A DNA stretch of 59,450 nt. Source: an uncultured Bacteroidia bacterium (GTDB taxonomy: Bacteria; Bacteroidota; Bacteroidia; Bacteroidales; F082). How positions within the stretch are numbered: position 1 is the first letter of the stretch; each line of letters starts with the position of its first letter. A program made the position numbers and the translations under genes. Shown piece by piece: positions 17,120 through 24,879 of the stretch. The notes beneath the pieces were generated by a model. The model worked only from the letters and a program-made list of their open reading frames with translations. It had not been told where the DNA came from and made no database searches. The DNA lies in assembly GCA_913009755.1 (NCBI GenBank), contig CAJVWU010000012.1:1-59450 (forward strand), given 5' to 3'.

Positions 17120-17124
17120 AAAAC

Positions 17125-17694
17125 ATGCACAGCATTGAACCGTATTACAACTGGCAGCCTCTTTATATAGCTGCAGAAGACCAAAGGTCCCCGTTCTTCG
17201 GGCGTGAATACAGTGAATTTGAATTTTCAAATACCATCTATAACCATTATATACACCCACAGTGGGACGATTTCGGCTCCAACACACTTTACCTGAAAGT
17301 ACTATATGTCAACTACGACAGTCATTTTTGTATCATTGAATTGCTTGGTGAATGGAATGATGTACTTTATAACGACATTATGCATTTATACCGCAACGTG
17401 ATTGAAGAACTGATGGCTGAAGACATCCGGTATTTTATTTTGATTGGTGAAAATGTACTTGAATTTCACTCGGAAACCGTCGATTATTATGAAGAATGGT
17501 TTGATAATCTGGATGACGGGTGGATCATCTGTCTGAACTTCAGGGATCATGTGGTCAACGAGTTTATTGAATCCGGCATTGATTATTACCTGGGCTTTGG
17601 TGGCCGTTTCAACCAAATGCCCTGGCGAAAATATTCACCAGAACAATTATTTTCCGTTGTGAATTCATTGATCACTAAACGCCTGGAAGCCTGA
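17125..17694 (+). CDS. conserved-looking acidic, aromatic-rich protein of unknown function
   Basis: This 189-residue cytoplasmic protein has no signal peptide or membrane segment and is unusually rich in Tyr, Trp, Phe, Asp and Glu. Notable blocks are YNWQPLYIAAEDQRSPF at the start, FCIIELLGEWNDVLYNDI in the middle, a hydrophobic RYFILIGENVLEFH strand and a closing PWRKYSPEQLFSVVNSLI helix. I do not recognise the family. It sits between crcB and acyP, with 5-nt spacing on one side and a 1-nt overlap (TGATG) on the other, so it is translationally coupled to acylphosphatase. Confidence 0.75.
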   Translation: MHSIEPYYNWQPLYIAAEDQRSPFFGREYSEFEFSNTIYNHYIHPQWDDFGSNTLYLKVLYVNYDSHFCIIELLGEWNDVLYNDIMHLYRNVIEELMAEDIRYFILIGENVLEFHSETVDYYEEWFDNLDDGWIICLNFRDHVVNEFIESGIDYYLGFGGRFNQMPWRKYSPEQLFSVVNSLITKRLEA

Positions 17695-17966
17695 TGGCAA
17701 CAAAAACCGTTATACTGAAAATCTACGGTAGCGTCCAGGGGGTGGGCTTTCGTTATTATGCCCACCGCAAGGCTTATGAACTGGGCATAAGCGGTTATGT
17801 GATGAACCGTCCCGACGGCAGTGTGTATGTGGAAGCCGAAAGCGAAGAAAACAACCTGGAACTGTTCATTCGCTGGTGCGAAGAAGGCCCGCCCTGGGCC
17901 AGGGTTTCAAAGGTGGAGAAACAGTTTGTGCCCGGATTTGGGTTTGAGGGATTTCAGATTAAATGA
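17694..17966 (+). CDS. acyP: acylphosphatase
   Basis: This 90-residue protein is of normal family length. The N-terminal KIYGSVQGVGFRYYAHRKA contains the catalytic Arg in the phosphate loop. GYVMNRPDGSVYVEAE supplies the catalytic Asn. It hydrolyses acyl phosphates such as acetyl phosphate or 1,3-bisphosphoglycerate in the cytoplasm. Its ATG overlaps the stop of the preceding unknown gene by one base, so the two are translated as a unit. Confidence 0.95.
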   Translation: MATKTVILKIYGSVQGVGFRYYAHRKAYELGISGYVMNRPDGSVYVEAESEENNLELFIRWCEEGPPWARVSKVEKQFVPGFGFEGFQIK

Positions 17967-17974
17967 GATTTAAG

Positions 17975-17982
17975 TAACTTTG
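17975..17982 (+). promoter_or_regulatory. -7 box of the S41 peptidase gene
   Basis: TAACTTTG matches TAnnTTTG and lies 16 nt before the ATG at 17999. No TTG is seen at a suitable distance upstream. Confidence 0.5.
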
Positions 17983-17998
17983 TACCTGTTCTGTCAAA

Positions 17999-19390
17999 AT
18001 GAAAAATCCAACGTGTATATTATTTATTGCCATCATTTTTGGATATCTGTTTGCAAACGGGCAGAACAAGTATGAAAACAATACACTCCTTTCCGGTAAA
18101 TGGAAATGTGATATTAATTTTGACAATCAGATGGGGCCGTTTACCACTTTCTTGTTTTTCAGTTCCGGCGATGACAGCAGCTTTCAGGCACATTCGGCAA
18201 AGAATGCAGATAAAAGAATATTCGGTGACACGAAAGCCACTTTAGCACGTTTTTTTAAAAAATCACCGAAGAAAGGGATCTTTTTAAAAATCAGCAATGG
18301 CCGGATCATTCGTAAGGAGCGTTCGGACAGCCTTTACGGAAAGATCCATATCCCAATGTTCGGGATACTTGATTTTGAATCCGGAATAATAAATGACAGC
18401 CTGTCCGGAGATATCATTGATAGTACAAAAATAGTTGGAACGATTACGGGGGTGAAGGCGAGGCCGGATTCAAAAATAGATTATGGCAATTTAATGAACG
18501 ACATTGTTGACACCACCCGGAAATATATTTTCGATCCGCAAATGTTGCAGACAAGAAAATGGAAAAAATTTAAGAAAAAGATGTCTTTGGTTTTTGATAA
18601 AGCCACCGATGATATTGAAATCTTTTTCGGATTTAATATTTTAAATCGGAAATTACCTTTCAGCCATTATAACCTTTTCCTGTTTCCACAGGAACCGGAC
18701 CTCAAAACTGACAACAAAACCCATAATGTTTACCTGGAAGAAAAAGGAACGAACACCGTTTATCTGAACATAAAAAGTTTTGGGGGTACGGCCGGAGAGA
18801 TGGATAGTATTTTTAATCTTGTTTTTTCGAAGCATTATGAAAACATGATTGTTGATTTAAGAAATAATTCCGGTGGGGGGATAAACAGCGCCATCCCTTT
18901 CGGTCAATATCTGACAACAAAACCACTGGATGCGGGCGTTTTTCTGACCAACAAGTGGTTTCGGGAACACAGTGATAAACCAGACAGGGAAACTTATTTA
19001 AAAATACCGGTCAGCCGGGCGAAAACTACCGAAGGTTTTATTGACGAATTAAAAAACAACAACGCCAGACGGTTGGTGATCCAACCGGGTAACAAATCCT
19101 TCCGGGGAAATATTTATGTTCTGACAAGCCATAAAACGGCCAGCACCTGCGAACCCATTGTGTATGCCCTTAAAAAGTACGGAATAGCAACCATTGTCGG
19201 TGAAAAAACGGCAGGGGCCATGTTAAGTGCCACAACTGTTCAGGTTAAAGGCAAGTATTATATTTTTTTGCCTATTGCCGACTTTTACACTTTCGACGGG
19301 ATCAGGATAGACCAACACGGCGTTGAACCCGATATTAAAGTGAAATCGCAAAAAGCCCTTGATTATGTGTTGGAAAACTTAATAAAGTAA
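17999..19390 (+). CDS. exported S41 family serine peptidase
   Basis: This 463-residue protein has a signal peptide (MKNPTCILFIAIIFGYLFANGQ) and a ~140-residue N-terminal domain that I do not recognise. The C-terminal half is an S41 peptidase core: VYLNIKSFGG, the NMIVDLRNNSGGGINSA motif, TSHKTASTCEPIVYALK with the catalytic Ser near residue 382, and VGEKTAGAMLSA with the catalytic Lys near 403. The end HGVEPDIKVKSQ is typical. No PDZ domain is apparent, so it resembles CtpA relatives or interphotoreceptor-retinoid-binding-like peptidases. It probably cleaves peptides in the periplasm. It is transcribed alone from its own promoter. Confidence 0.88.
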   Translation: MKNPTCILFIAIIFGYLFANGQNKYENNTLLSGKWKCDINFDNQMGPFTTFLFFSSGDDSSFQAHSAKNADKRIFGDTKATLARFFKKSPKKGIFLKISNGRIIRKERSDSLYGKIHIPMFGILDFESGIINDSLSGDIIDSTKIVGTITGVKARPDSKIDYGNLMNDIVDTTRKYIFDPQMLQTRKWKKFKKKMSLVFDKATDDIEIFFGFNILNRKLPFSHYNLFLFPQEPDLKTDNKTHNVYLEEKGTNTVYLNIKSFGGTAGEMDSIFNLVFSKHYENMIVDLRNNSGGGINSAIPFGQYLTTKPLDAGVFLTNKWFREHSDKPDRETYLKIPVSRAKTTEGFIDELKNNNARRLVIQPGNKSFRGNIYVLTSHKTASTCEPIVYALKKYGIATIVGEKTAGAMLSATTVQVKGKYYIFLPIADFYTFDGIRIDQHGVEPDIKVKSQKALDYVLENLIK

Positions 19391-19456
19391 ATCCATCTTT
19401 AGTGAATGATACATTATTATCGGTCAGTATGGAAGGGGAAGAATATGACTGGATAA

Positions 19457-19606
19457 ACCCTTCACACCCTGCTACCGGAAAAGATCATGGGCAAACGTAA
19501 TTTGCGTTGTGCCGTTTTTAAAAAGAATTATGTGTTCATCTATAAAATGATTGGTAATGAACTGGTAATCTTCAACGTAGTTCACACGCTGACAATTTCC
19601 TCATAA
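19457..19606 (+). pseudogene. C-terminal remnant of a RelE/ParE-type toxin
   Basis: The frame open from 19457, with an ATG at 19487, encodes LLPEKIMGKRNLRCAV, then FKKNYVFIYKMIGNELVIF and NVVHTL before the stop at 19604. This is the final half of a type II toxin of the RelE/ParE fold: the LR..V..nY.ifY.i....i.I..v.h pattern. A stop at 19454 separates it from any N-terminal half, and no antitoxin gene is adjacent. It is probably a decayed toxin-antitoxin locus. Confidence 0.5.
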
Positions 19607-19609
19607 AAC

Positions 19610-20806
19610 TCAATACAAAAACCCAAACAACCACAACGGCACTACATTCCCGCTTCCTGTTTCAATATCGTCTTTTACCAGCCAGCCGTTGTCAAAGCCG
19701 GCAATCTGCTTTTGATCCTTTGTTTTTCCGCCGATTTCAAAAAGATATTTGTTGTCAACCAGGAAATCTCCCGATTTGGGTAACTCAACAGTATGGCCTG
19801 ATTTTACCTGGTTGAAAAAGAAAGTTTCCCTTAGCGTGCCTTTGTTCGGATTTTCAGGCGATAATGAGAACATCAGGTTGGGATTGTTCAGATAAATCTT
19901 ATCCGGTTTCCCCAACTTGCGGATGCCTTTGGTGGCATTTTGCAATAATAACAATAATTGCGCTTTGTCAAGCAAGGAGAAAAACCTGATAATCGTTGCT
20001 CTCGAAACACCGATCAGTTCGGCAAGTTTTTGCGTATTGGGTTTGAAAGGAACCGATTCGGCAATAACCGATAACAAACTTTTAAGCTTTCGAATATTAT
20101 TGAAATCTATTTTTTCAACGGCAGGAAGATCAACCTCAAGGATCAGGTTAATTGTGTTGAGCAGTTTTTCAGGATAAGCTTTTTTACTTTCTTTAAAATA
20201 CGGATAGTAACCATACTTAAAATAACCGGCAAAATGTTCCATTGGCCTAATGGATTCAGAAATGGTATGGGCAATGTGCATGTGGTTTTTTAATAACAAT
20301 TCAAGATTATAACTTTCAAAGACAAGGCCCTTATCCAGTTCAAGAAACTCACGAAAGGACATGCCCGGCAACAGATAGCTGACTACCCTCCGGCTCAGGT
20401 CGGCTTCCCCTTTCATAATTTCAAGAATGGAGGATCCTGAAAAGACAACCTGTAATCCTGCATAAGTATCATGTATCTGTTTAATCTCAACTGACCAGTT
20501 CGGATATTTGTGTATCTCGTCAAGAAACAGGTATTTACCACCGGCTTTGAAGAATTGGTCTGCAAGGTCAATTAAAGTGTGCTGTGAAAAATAAATATGA
20601 TTCACATCGGCATATAAAACCTCCTTTGAGGGCGCAGTAAATTGTTCTTTGATATGTTGCAAAACCAGCGTTGTTTTCCCTGTTCCCCTGGCTCCCTGAA
20701 TGGATATCAGCCTGTTCCCCCAGTCTATATTGTCAAACAAAAAGCGTTTGAATTTCAGTGATGTGTTTCTCAGTTTAATATCAAAAACTTCATATAACCG
20801 TTCCAT
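19610..20806 (-). CDS. AAA+ ATPase with DUF4143 domain
   Basis: The 398-residue protein has Walker A GARGTGKT (38-45), Walker B YLFLDEIHKYPNW and a sensor VVFSGSSILEI. A GMSFREFL block follows, then a winged-helix stretch (KLAELIGVSRATIIRFFSLL) and a C-terminal domain with GDFLVDNKYLFEIGGK, which fits a PD-(D/E)XK-like motif (D...E.GGK). It is only distantly similar to the ATPase at 13755 but has the same layout and the same promoter design. Function of the family is not established. It stands alone, with three tandem dyads upstream and a dead toxin gene downstream. Confidence 0.85.
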   Translation of the reverse strand: MERLYEVFDIKLRNTSLKFKRFLFDNIDWGNRLISIQGARGTGKTTLVLQHIKEQFTAPSKEVLYADVNHIYFSQHTLIDLADQFFKAGGKYLFLDEIHKYPNWSVEIKQIHDTYAGLQVVFSGSSILEIMKGEADLSRRVVSYLLPGMSFREFLELDKGLVFESYNLELLLKNHMHIAHTISESIRPMEHFAGYFKYGYYPYFKESKKAYPEKLLNTINLILEVDLPAVEKIDFNNIRKLKSLLSVIAESVPFKPNTQKLAELIGVSRATIIRFFSLLDKAQLLLLLQNATKGIRKLGKPDKIYLNNPNLMFSLSPENPNKGTLRETFFFNQVKSGHTVELPKSGDFLVDNKYLFEIGGKTKDQKQIAGFDNGWLVKDDIETGSGNVVPLWLFGFLY

Positions 20807-20826
20807 GATCGTCCTTTTTATTTTGA

Positions 20827-20834
20827 CAAAAGTA
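20827..20834 (-). promoter_or_regulatory. -7 box of the second DUF4143 ATPase
   Basis: On the minus strand TACTTTTG lies 20 nt before the ATG. It is identical to the box of the first DUF4143 gene and is also 9 nt from the nearest dyad. Confidence 0.6.
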
Positions 20835-20843
20835 ATAAAATGT

Positions 20844-20931
20844 GTTTAATGACCGGAACGATTTTTAAAAAAAGTGTTCAATGCACAGAACACTTTCCAT
20901 ATAAAAGTATTCAATGGCCGGAACACTTTTT
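20844..20931 (-). promoter_or_regulatory. three tandem dyads upstream of the second DUF4143 ATPase
   Basis: Related units begin at 20844, 20876 and 20909 (spacings 32 and 33 bp), each about 23 bp, with the common form TTYAATGNMCRGAACRMTTT. Each holds facing TTC/GAA or GTTC/GAAC half sites, for example GTTCAATGCACAGAAC in the middle unit. The unit nearest the gene covers the expected -33 region. Three copies with spacers only ~10 bp long exclude a CRISPR array. Confidence 0.6.
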
Positions 20932-20941
20932 CCTGATTAAC

Positions 20942-21616
20942 TCACTCTTTTATTTCCGGCATCGCCCTCAATATTTCCCTTTTCCCGGGCGGACCGGGAA
21001 GTTTCTCAATTCTGAACCCGTTGGCTTTCAGCGCACGCTTTACGGTTCCTTTTGTGGAATAGGTGGTGAGCACCCCTTCCCTTTTCATGGCGGAAGCCAT
21101 CTTCCCGAAAATTTCTTCTGTCCACATCGCAGGCTGGGTGCCGGGTGAAAAGGCATCAAAGAAAACCACATCAAAGGTGTTGTCCGGCAAACGGATTTCC
21201 TGCAAAGACATACTATATTTTTGAAGCGCGAAATACCCGGAAATGTCTGTTTTTTCGTTTCCGCACTGATGCATCTTGTAAAAGACTTGTTTATCCATGT
21301 TCAGCAACCGGGGATAATTAAGCCTGGCTGCCACTTCAAGGGAAACCGGATAAAGTTCTACGCTTTGGTATTCGATGAGGATATTTTTTGTTTCAGCCCA
21401 GCGATAAGCCAGCAAGGCATTCAGTCCCGTTCCGAAGCCCACTTCAAAAATATGGACCGCTGTCTGGGAATCTTTAAACAAATTAAGCCCGGCCATGATA
21501 AACACATGTTCCGACTCCTGAATGGCCCCGTGAACGGAATGATAATTTTCCCCGGTCTTATCATCAAAAAGAGTGTATGAACCGTCTCCGGTCATCCGTA
21601 TTTTTCCTGATTCCAA
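20942..21616 (-). CDS. mnmD: tRNA mnm5s2U34 methyltransferase MnmD
   Basis: The frame begins at a TTG codon (21616), giving 224 residues. The next in-frame ATG at 21595 would remove part of the first strand, so TTG is preferred. It has the DUF752/MnmD pattern: TGDGSYTLFDD, YHSVHGAIQES, a SAM-binding HIFEVGFGTGLNALLA, FDVVFFDAFSPGTQPAMWTEEIF and GPPGKREILRA near the end. It methylates nm5s2U34 in tRNA, the last step of wobble-uridine modification. In E. coli this activity is fused to the MnmC oxidase; the stand-alone form fits Bacteroidota. Confidence 0.92.
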   Translation of the reverse strand: MESGKIRMTGDGSYTLFDDKTGENYHSVHGAIQESEHVFIMAGLNLFKDSQTAVHIFEVGFGTGLNALLAYRWAETKNILIEYQSVELYPVSLEVAARLNYPRLLNMDKQVFYKMHQCGNEKTDISGYFALQKYSMSLQEIRLPDNTFDVVFFDAFSPGTQPAMWTEEIFGKMASAMKREGVLTTYSTKGTVKRALKANGFRIEKLPGPPGKREILRAMPEIKE

Positions 21617-21630
21617 CTTTGAAATATTTC

Positions 21631-22932
21631 CTAATAAAAAAACCTCAGTTTAACAGCTTTCACCGGCGCTCCGGAAGACAGTGCGGCCTGCAATTCCATA
21701 TTCGGATAGCTGAAAATGCGGACACTGTCCCTATCGGCAATAAATACCCTGTTGTTTTCCCTGTCGAAAGCCATGTCCACAATTTCCTGCTCAAACTGTT
21801 TGATAACCACCGCCATTTTATTAACAATATCCAAACGGTACAAGGTGCGCTCATCCGTGAGAAGAAAAAACCGGTAATCAATCCGGGCGGTATGGGACAG
21901 ATCACCTGTTTCAAGCGGTGTTTCCCCGGAGAGAAAATTACCTTCCGAATTATAGATACCGAATAAACCTTTCCCGTCCCGGTTTCCAATAACATAAAAC
22001 CCTGAATTATCTTTAAAAGGATAGAAATCAACTACCGTGATAAAAGTTGAAAAACGCCTGTGAACATGCCCGGTAGTTTTGTAAAAACTGACCCATGCCC
22101 GTTGTCCGGAATGGCGTAACCGGAAATCGCCAATAAAAAAATCACTGTTCACGCCAATCTTTTCGGGAATGCTGTCAAATAACAATCCGGTGCCAGCTTT
22201 CTGGTATCCGGATTGCTGTTGCAAAAGCGAGATTCTTTCATTTTCGCTGGCAATGTACAGCAGGTTTTCGTCAGCCAGCAGATAATTGTATTCGGGATAG
22301 GGCTGTTCCGGTGTTTCGTCCCAGATCAATTCCTGATCTTCATACTGAAAAGCAAACAACCGCGAAGGAATGGTAGTGGCCACAAACAACAGGTCGCTGT
22401 AATCGGAAAAAGCAGCACTGACCAGTTCACCGTTCATTGTGGCAAACGGATGCCCGGTATTTGACCTGTCGTAATAATCAATCTGCGTTTCGTTGATCCC
22501 CGGCCTGGTAAACAAGTAAAAACCTTTGTAGTGAACCGGATTGTTCACAAAGCTGATATCCCTGAAAACACGGGTTACCTGTTTTCCGTCATCAACAGCA
22601 ACATCAAACACATACGGGCCCGTTTCCCCCAACGGCTGATTTTGGATAAATTGTTCATATTCAATCAGGGTATCGGAAACAGAAGGATAGATGAAACGTT
22701 GCCCGAGAACCGGGATCAATTCTGAGTTATCAATGCTAATCCTCACATAGTTGAGCGAATTGGAACTTCTAACTCGTACTTTGATTTTAACTGCTGCCGG
22801 CAATTTAAAAGTGGTATGGTTTTCCGGTAAAATAATTTCAATATCAGGAGGAAAGTAAGTAGTTTCCTTTTTGCATCCGCTGAATAAAATCACACAGGAC
22901 AGCACCATAGATATAAAAACAGGGCTCTTCAA
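21631..22932 (-). CDS. propeller-like lipoprotein of unknown function
   Basis: This 433-residue protein has a lipoprotein signal (LFSGC, Cys20). An Ig-like or bacterial-Ig domain occupies the first ~110 residues (IEIILPENHTTFKLPAAVKI...DVAVDDGKQVTRVF by parts). After that come irregular ~45-residue beta repeats with FAFQYEDQELIWDE, LLYIASENERISL, LYRLDIVNKMAVV and DMAFDRENNRVFIADRD, consistent with a beta-propeller. The overall design resembles DUF4623- or NHL-like surface lipoproteins, but I cannot place it. It lies 14 nt before mnmD on the same strand. Confidence 0.75.
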   Translation of the reverse strand: MKSPVFISMVLSCVILFSGCKKETTYFPPDIEIILPENHTTFKLPAAVKIKVRVRSSNSLNYVRISIDNSELIPVLGQRFIYPSVSDTLIEYEQFIQNQPLGETGPYVFDVAVDDGKQVTRVFRDISFVNNPVHYKGFYLFTRPGINETQIDYYDRSNTGHPFATMNGELVSAAFSDYSDLLFVATTIPSRLFAFQYEDQELIWDETPEQPYPEYNYLLADENLLYIASENERISLLQQQSGYQKAGTGLLFDSIPEKIGVNSDFFIGDFRLRHSGQRAWVSFYKTTGHVHRRFSTFITVVDFYPFKDNSGFYVIGNRDGKGLFGIYNSEGNFLSGETPLETGDLSHTARIDYRFFLLTDERTLYRLDIVNKMAVVIKQFEQEIVDMAFDRENNRVFIADRDSVRIFSYPNMELQAALSSGAPVKAVKLRFFY

Positions 22933-23002
22933 AATACTATGCTTGACAGATGGCTAAAATATCCAATTTTTTGTACCTTTCAACTTTTAAAAAATCAAAG
23001 CA

Positions 23003-23713
23003 ATGCTTACCAACCTGAACATTTCCGATATCTTATTTTTAGACATTGAAACCGTACCTGCCGTTGCAGCCTTCGATAAATTATCAGGCCGTTTTAAAAA
23101 ACTCTGGGAAAAGAAAGCCGAGAACCTGCGGCGTCACGATCCTGAATTAACTGCCGATCAACTGTATGACCGGGCAGGGATTTATGCCGAGTTTGGAAAG
23201 GTCGTCTGCATCTCCTGCGGTTTTGCCAACGGGGGGGAATTCAGGATCAAATCATTTTACGGGGATGATGAACGGATTTTATTGCTTGAATTCGCCGATA
23301 TGCTGAACAAGCACTTCAACGAGGCCCGTCACCTGCTTTGTGCCCACAACGGCAAGGAGTTCGATTTCCCCTACATTGCCAGGAGGATGTTGGTCAACGG
23401 CATTGTATTGCCCGTAATCCTGGATATGGCCGGTAAAAAACCCTGGGAGATCAAACACCTTGACACTATGGAACTGTGGAAATTTGGTGATTATAAACAT
23501 TATACTTCACTGGACCTGCTCACTGCCATATTCGACATTCCCACGCCGAAAGATGATATTGACGGCAGCCAGGTCGGGCAGGTTTATTGGGTTGAAAAAA
23601 ACCTTGAACGCATCGTAACCTATTGTCAGAAAGACACACTGACCGTTGCCCAGCTTTTAAGGCGATATATGGGAATGCCATTGCTCAGGGATGAGCAGGT
23701 GGTTATTAAATAG
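23003..23713 (+). CDS. PolB-like 3'-5' exonuclease
   Basis: This 236-residue RNase H-like exonuclease has the DEDDy motifs: ILFLDIETV (Exo I), HNGKEFDFPYIARRML (Exo II) and RIVTYCQKDTLTVAQLL (Exo III). It matches the DNA_pol_B_exo2 group of stand-alone proteins, common in Bacteroidota. It probably trims DNA or RNA 3' ends in repair. It is divergent from the lipoprotein gene with a 70-bp gap. A near-match -7 box (TACCTTTC at 22974) lies 21 nt before the ATG. Confidence 0.88.
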   Translation: MLTNLNISDILFLDIETVPAVAAFDKLSGRFKKLWEKKAENLRRHDPELTADQLYDRAGIYAEFGKVVCISCGFANGGEFRIKSFYGDDERILLLEFADMLNKHFNEARHLLCAHNGKEFDFPYIARRMLVNGIVLPVILDMAGKKPWEIKHLDTMELWKFGDYKHYTSLDLLTAIFDIPTPKDDIDGSQVGQVYWVEKNLERIVTYCQKDTLTVAQLLRRYMGMPLLRDEQVVIK

Positions 23714-23798
23714 AAAAAGATACTAAGAGGGATATTTGAAATCCTGGTTGAAGGTCATTAGGTATAATTACATTGATAAAAAAGTCAAAATTTTTTAA

Positions 23799-24542
23799 AT
23801 GATGAAGAACGGAAATATTTTTATTTCATTGATTTGTTTTTTGTTTCCTCTGGTTATCTTTTCACAAAGCACTACAGTTGAGATTAATACAGATTCCGTT
23901 TACAGATTTGTTAATCAACCTCCCGAATTTCCCGGTGGGGATTCAGGTTGCAACAATTATTTAAGAAATACATTGGTTTACCCCGAACAGGCACTGGCTG
24001 ACAGCATTGAGGGCAAAGTATATGTGGAATTTGTCGTTGAAACTGATGGAAGCATTTCAAATGTTAAAATCATAAGGGGTATTGGCGGGGATTGCGACGA
24101 AGAAGTCCTGCGGATAATCAGTGATATGCCTGCCTGGGCCCCGGGAAAATTGAATGGAATACCGGTAAGGGTTTCAAAAACATTACCTGTAAATTTCAGG
24201 TTTACCATTCCTCCCCCCAGTCAGACAAAGATATATCTTGATGTTGACACATTGCCTTCTTTTCCGGAAGGGCTTGTGGAACTTAAAAAATTTATAAACA
24301 ATAATATTGAAGTTGCTGAAATCCATGATCATTTTAAAGATTCAACAATTGTAAATGTTTATTTTGTGGTTGAAACTGATGGAAGAATATCTAATGTTAC
24401 TGCGCCTGACAGTGTTTGTTTTGGTTGTAATGAAGAGGCTGTCAAACTCGTGCAAAAAATGCCGAAATGGAAACCGGGAATTCAATGGGGCAAAACCGTG
24501 CGCGTTTCCTATAACTTACCCATAAAATTTTCTTTAAATTAA
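23799..24542 (+). CDS. periplasmic protein with two tandem TonB C-terminal domains
   Basis: The 247-residue protein has a signal peptide (FISLICFLFPLVIFSQ) instead of the usual TonB membrane anchor and proline-rich spacer. The first TonB_C domain spans about residues 45-140 (GKVYVEFVVETDGSISNVKI, CDEEVLRIISDMPAWAPGK, VRVSKTLPVNFRF). The second spans about 150-247 and repeats the same blocks (VNVYFVVETDGRISNV, CNEEAVKLVQKMPKWKPG, VRVSYNLPIKFSL). True TonB needs an ExbBD-linked transmembrane helix, so this may bind receptors or peptidoglycan without energy coupling. No exbBD or tonB is nearby. Confidence 0.8.
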   Translation: MMKNGNIFISLICFLFPLVIFSQSTTVEINTDSVYRFVNQPPEFPGGDSGCNNYLRNTLVYPEQALADSIEGKVYVEFVVETDGSISNVKIIRGIGGDCDEEVLRIISDMPAWAPGKLNGIPVRVSKTLPVNFRFTIPPPSQTKIYLDVDTLPSFPEGLVELKKFINNNIEVAEIHDHFKDSTIVNVYFVVETDGRISNVTAPDSVCFGCNEEAVKLVQKMPKWKPGIQWGKTVRVSYNLPIKFSLN

Positions 24543-24680
24543 CCTTAATTAATTGCCTGATTTTATAGAATAGAAAAACACCCCCCCAACTGGCGACAAT
24601 CTTCCATCGCAGTTTGTGTGCAGGCGGGACTGGTGCCATCATTTAACAACTCTAATTCACAACAGGTTAAAAATAATGGA

Positions 24681-24875
24681 ATGATACAAGTAGTAAAACA
24701 CACCACAATAAACCTGCTTATTTTGGCATTGTTATTTCTTCCAATCAGGGTCAATGCCCAGATTACCACCGAAGAAGCCACAGCCATAGATAAAGCGGCG
24801 GGCAGGAAGGGAGATATCCCCCGGGAAAGTGGGTTGTGCCCGGGGGATCCCTCAGCCGTGCCTCCTTCGGGATGA
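24681..24875 (+). pseudogene. truncated secreted ORF ending in a palindromic repeat
   Basis: The 64-codon ORF begins MIQVVKHTTINLLILALLF with an N-A-Q signal cleavage site, then about 20 residues (ITTEEATAIDKAAGRKG). From 24816 the frame runs into a strong palindrome and ends. It looks like the start of an exported protein whose body has been lost, but a genuine short peptide cannot be excluded. Apart from this ORF and a C7 tract at 24581, I see nothing in the 337-bp gap before hypF. Confidence 0.3.
24816..24848. repeat. strong intergenic hairpin beside hypF
   Basis: ATCCCCCGGG (24816-24825) and CCCGGGGGAT (24839-24848) form a perfect 10-bp stem with a 13-nt loop. It is followed by a TTCGGGATGACA string resembling common dispersed bacterial repeats. 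It could stop hypF transcripts arriving from the right, but there is no T run on that strand. Confidence 0.45.
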
Positions 24876-24879
24876 CACG

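Noticed and set aside
20844-20931. CRISPR-like array from three ~32-bp-spaced repeats
   Set aside because: The repeat units are imperfect, spacers are only ~10 bp and there are no cas genes; spaced operators before a regulator-like gene explain them better.
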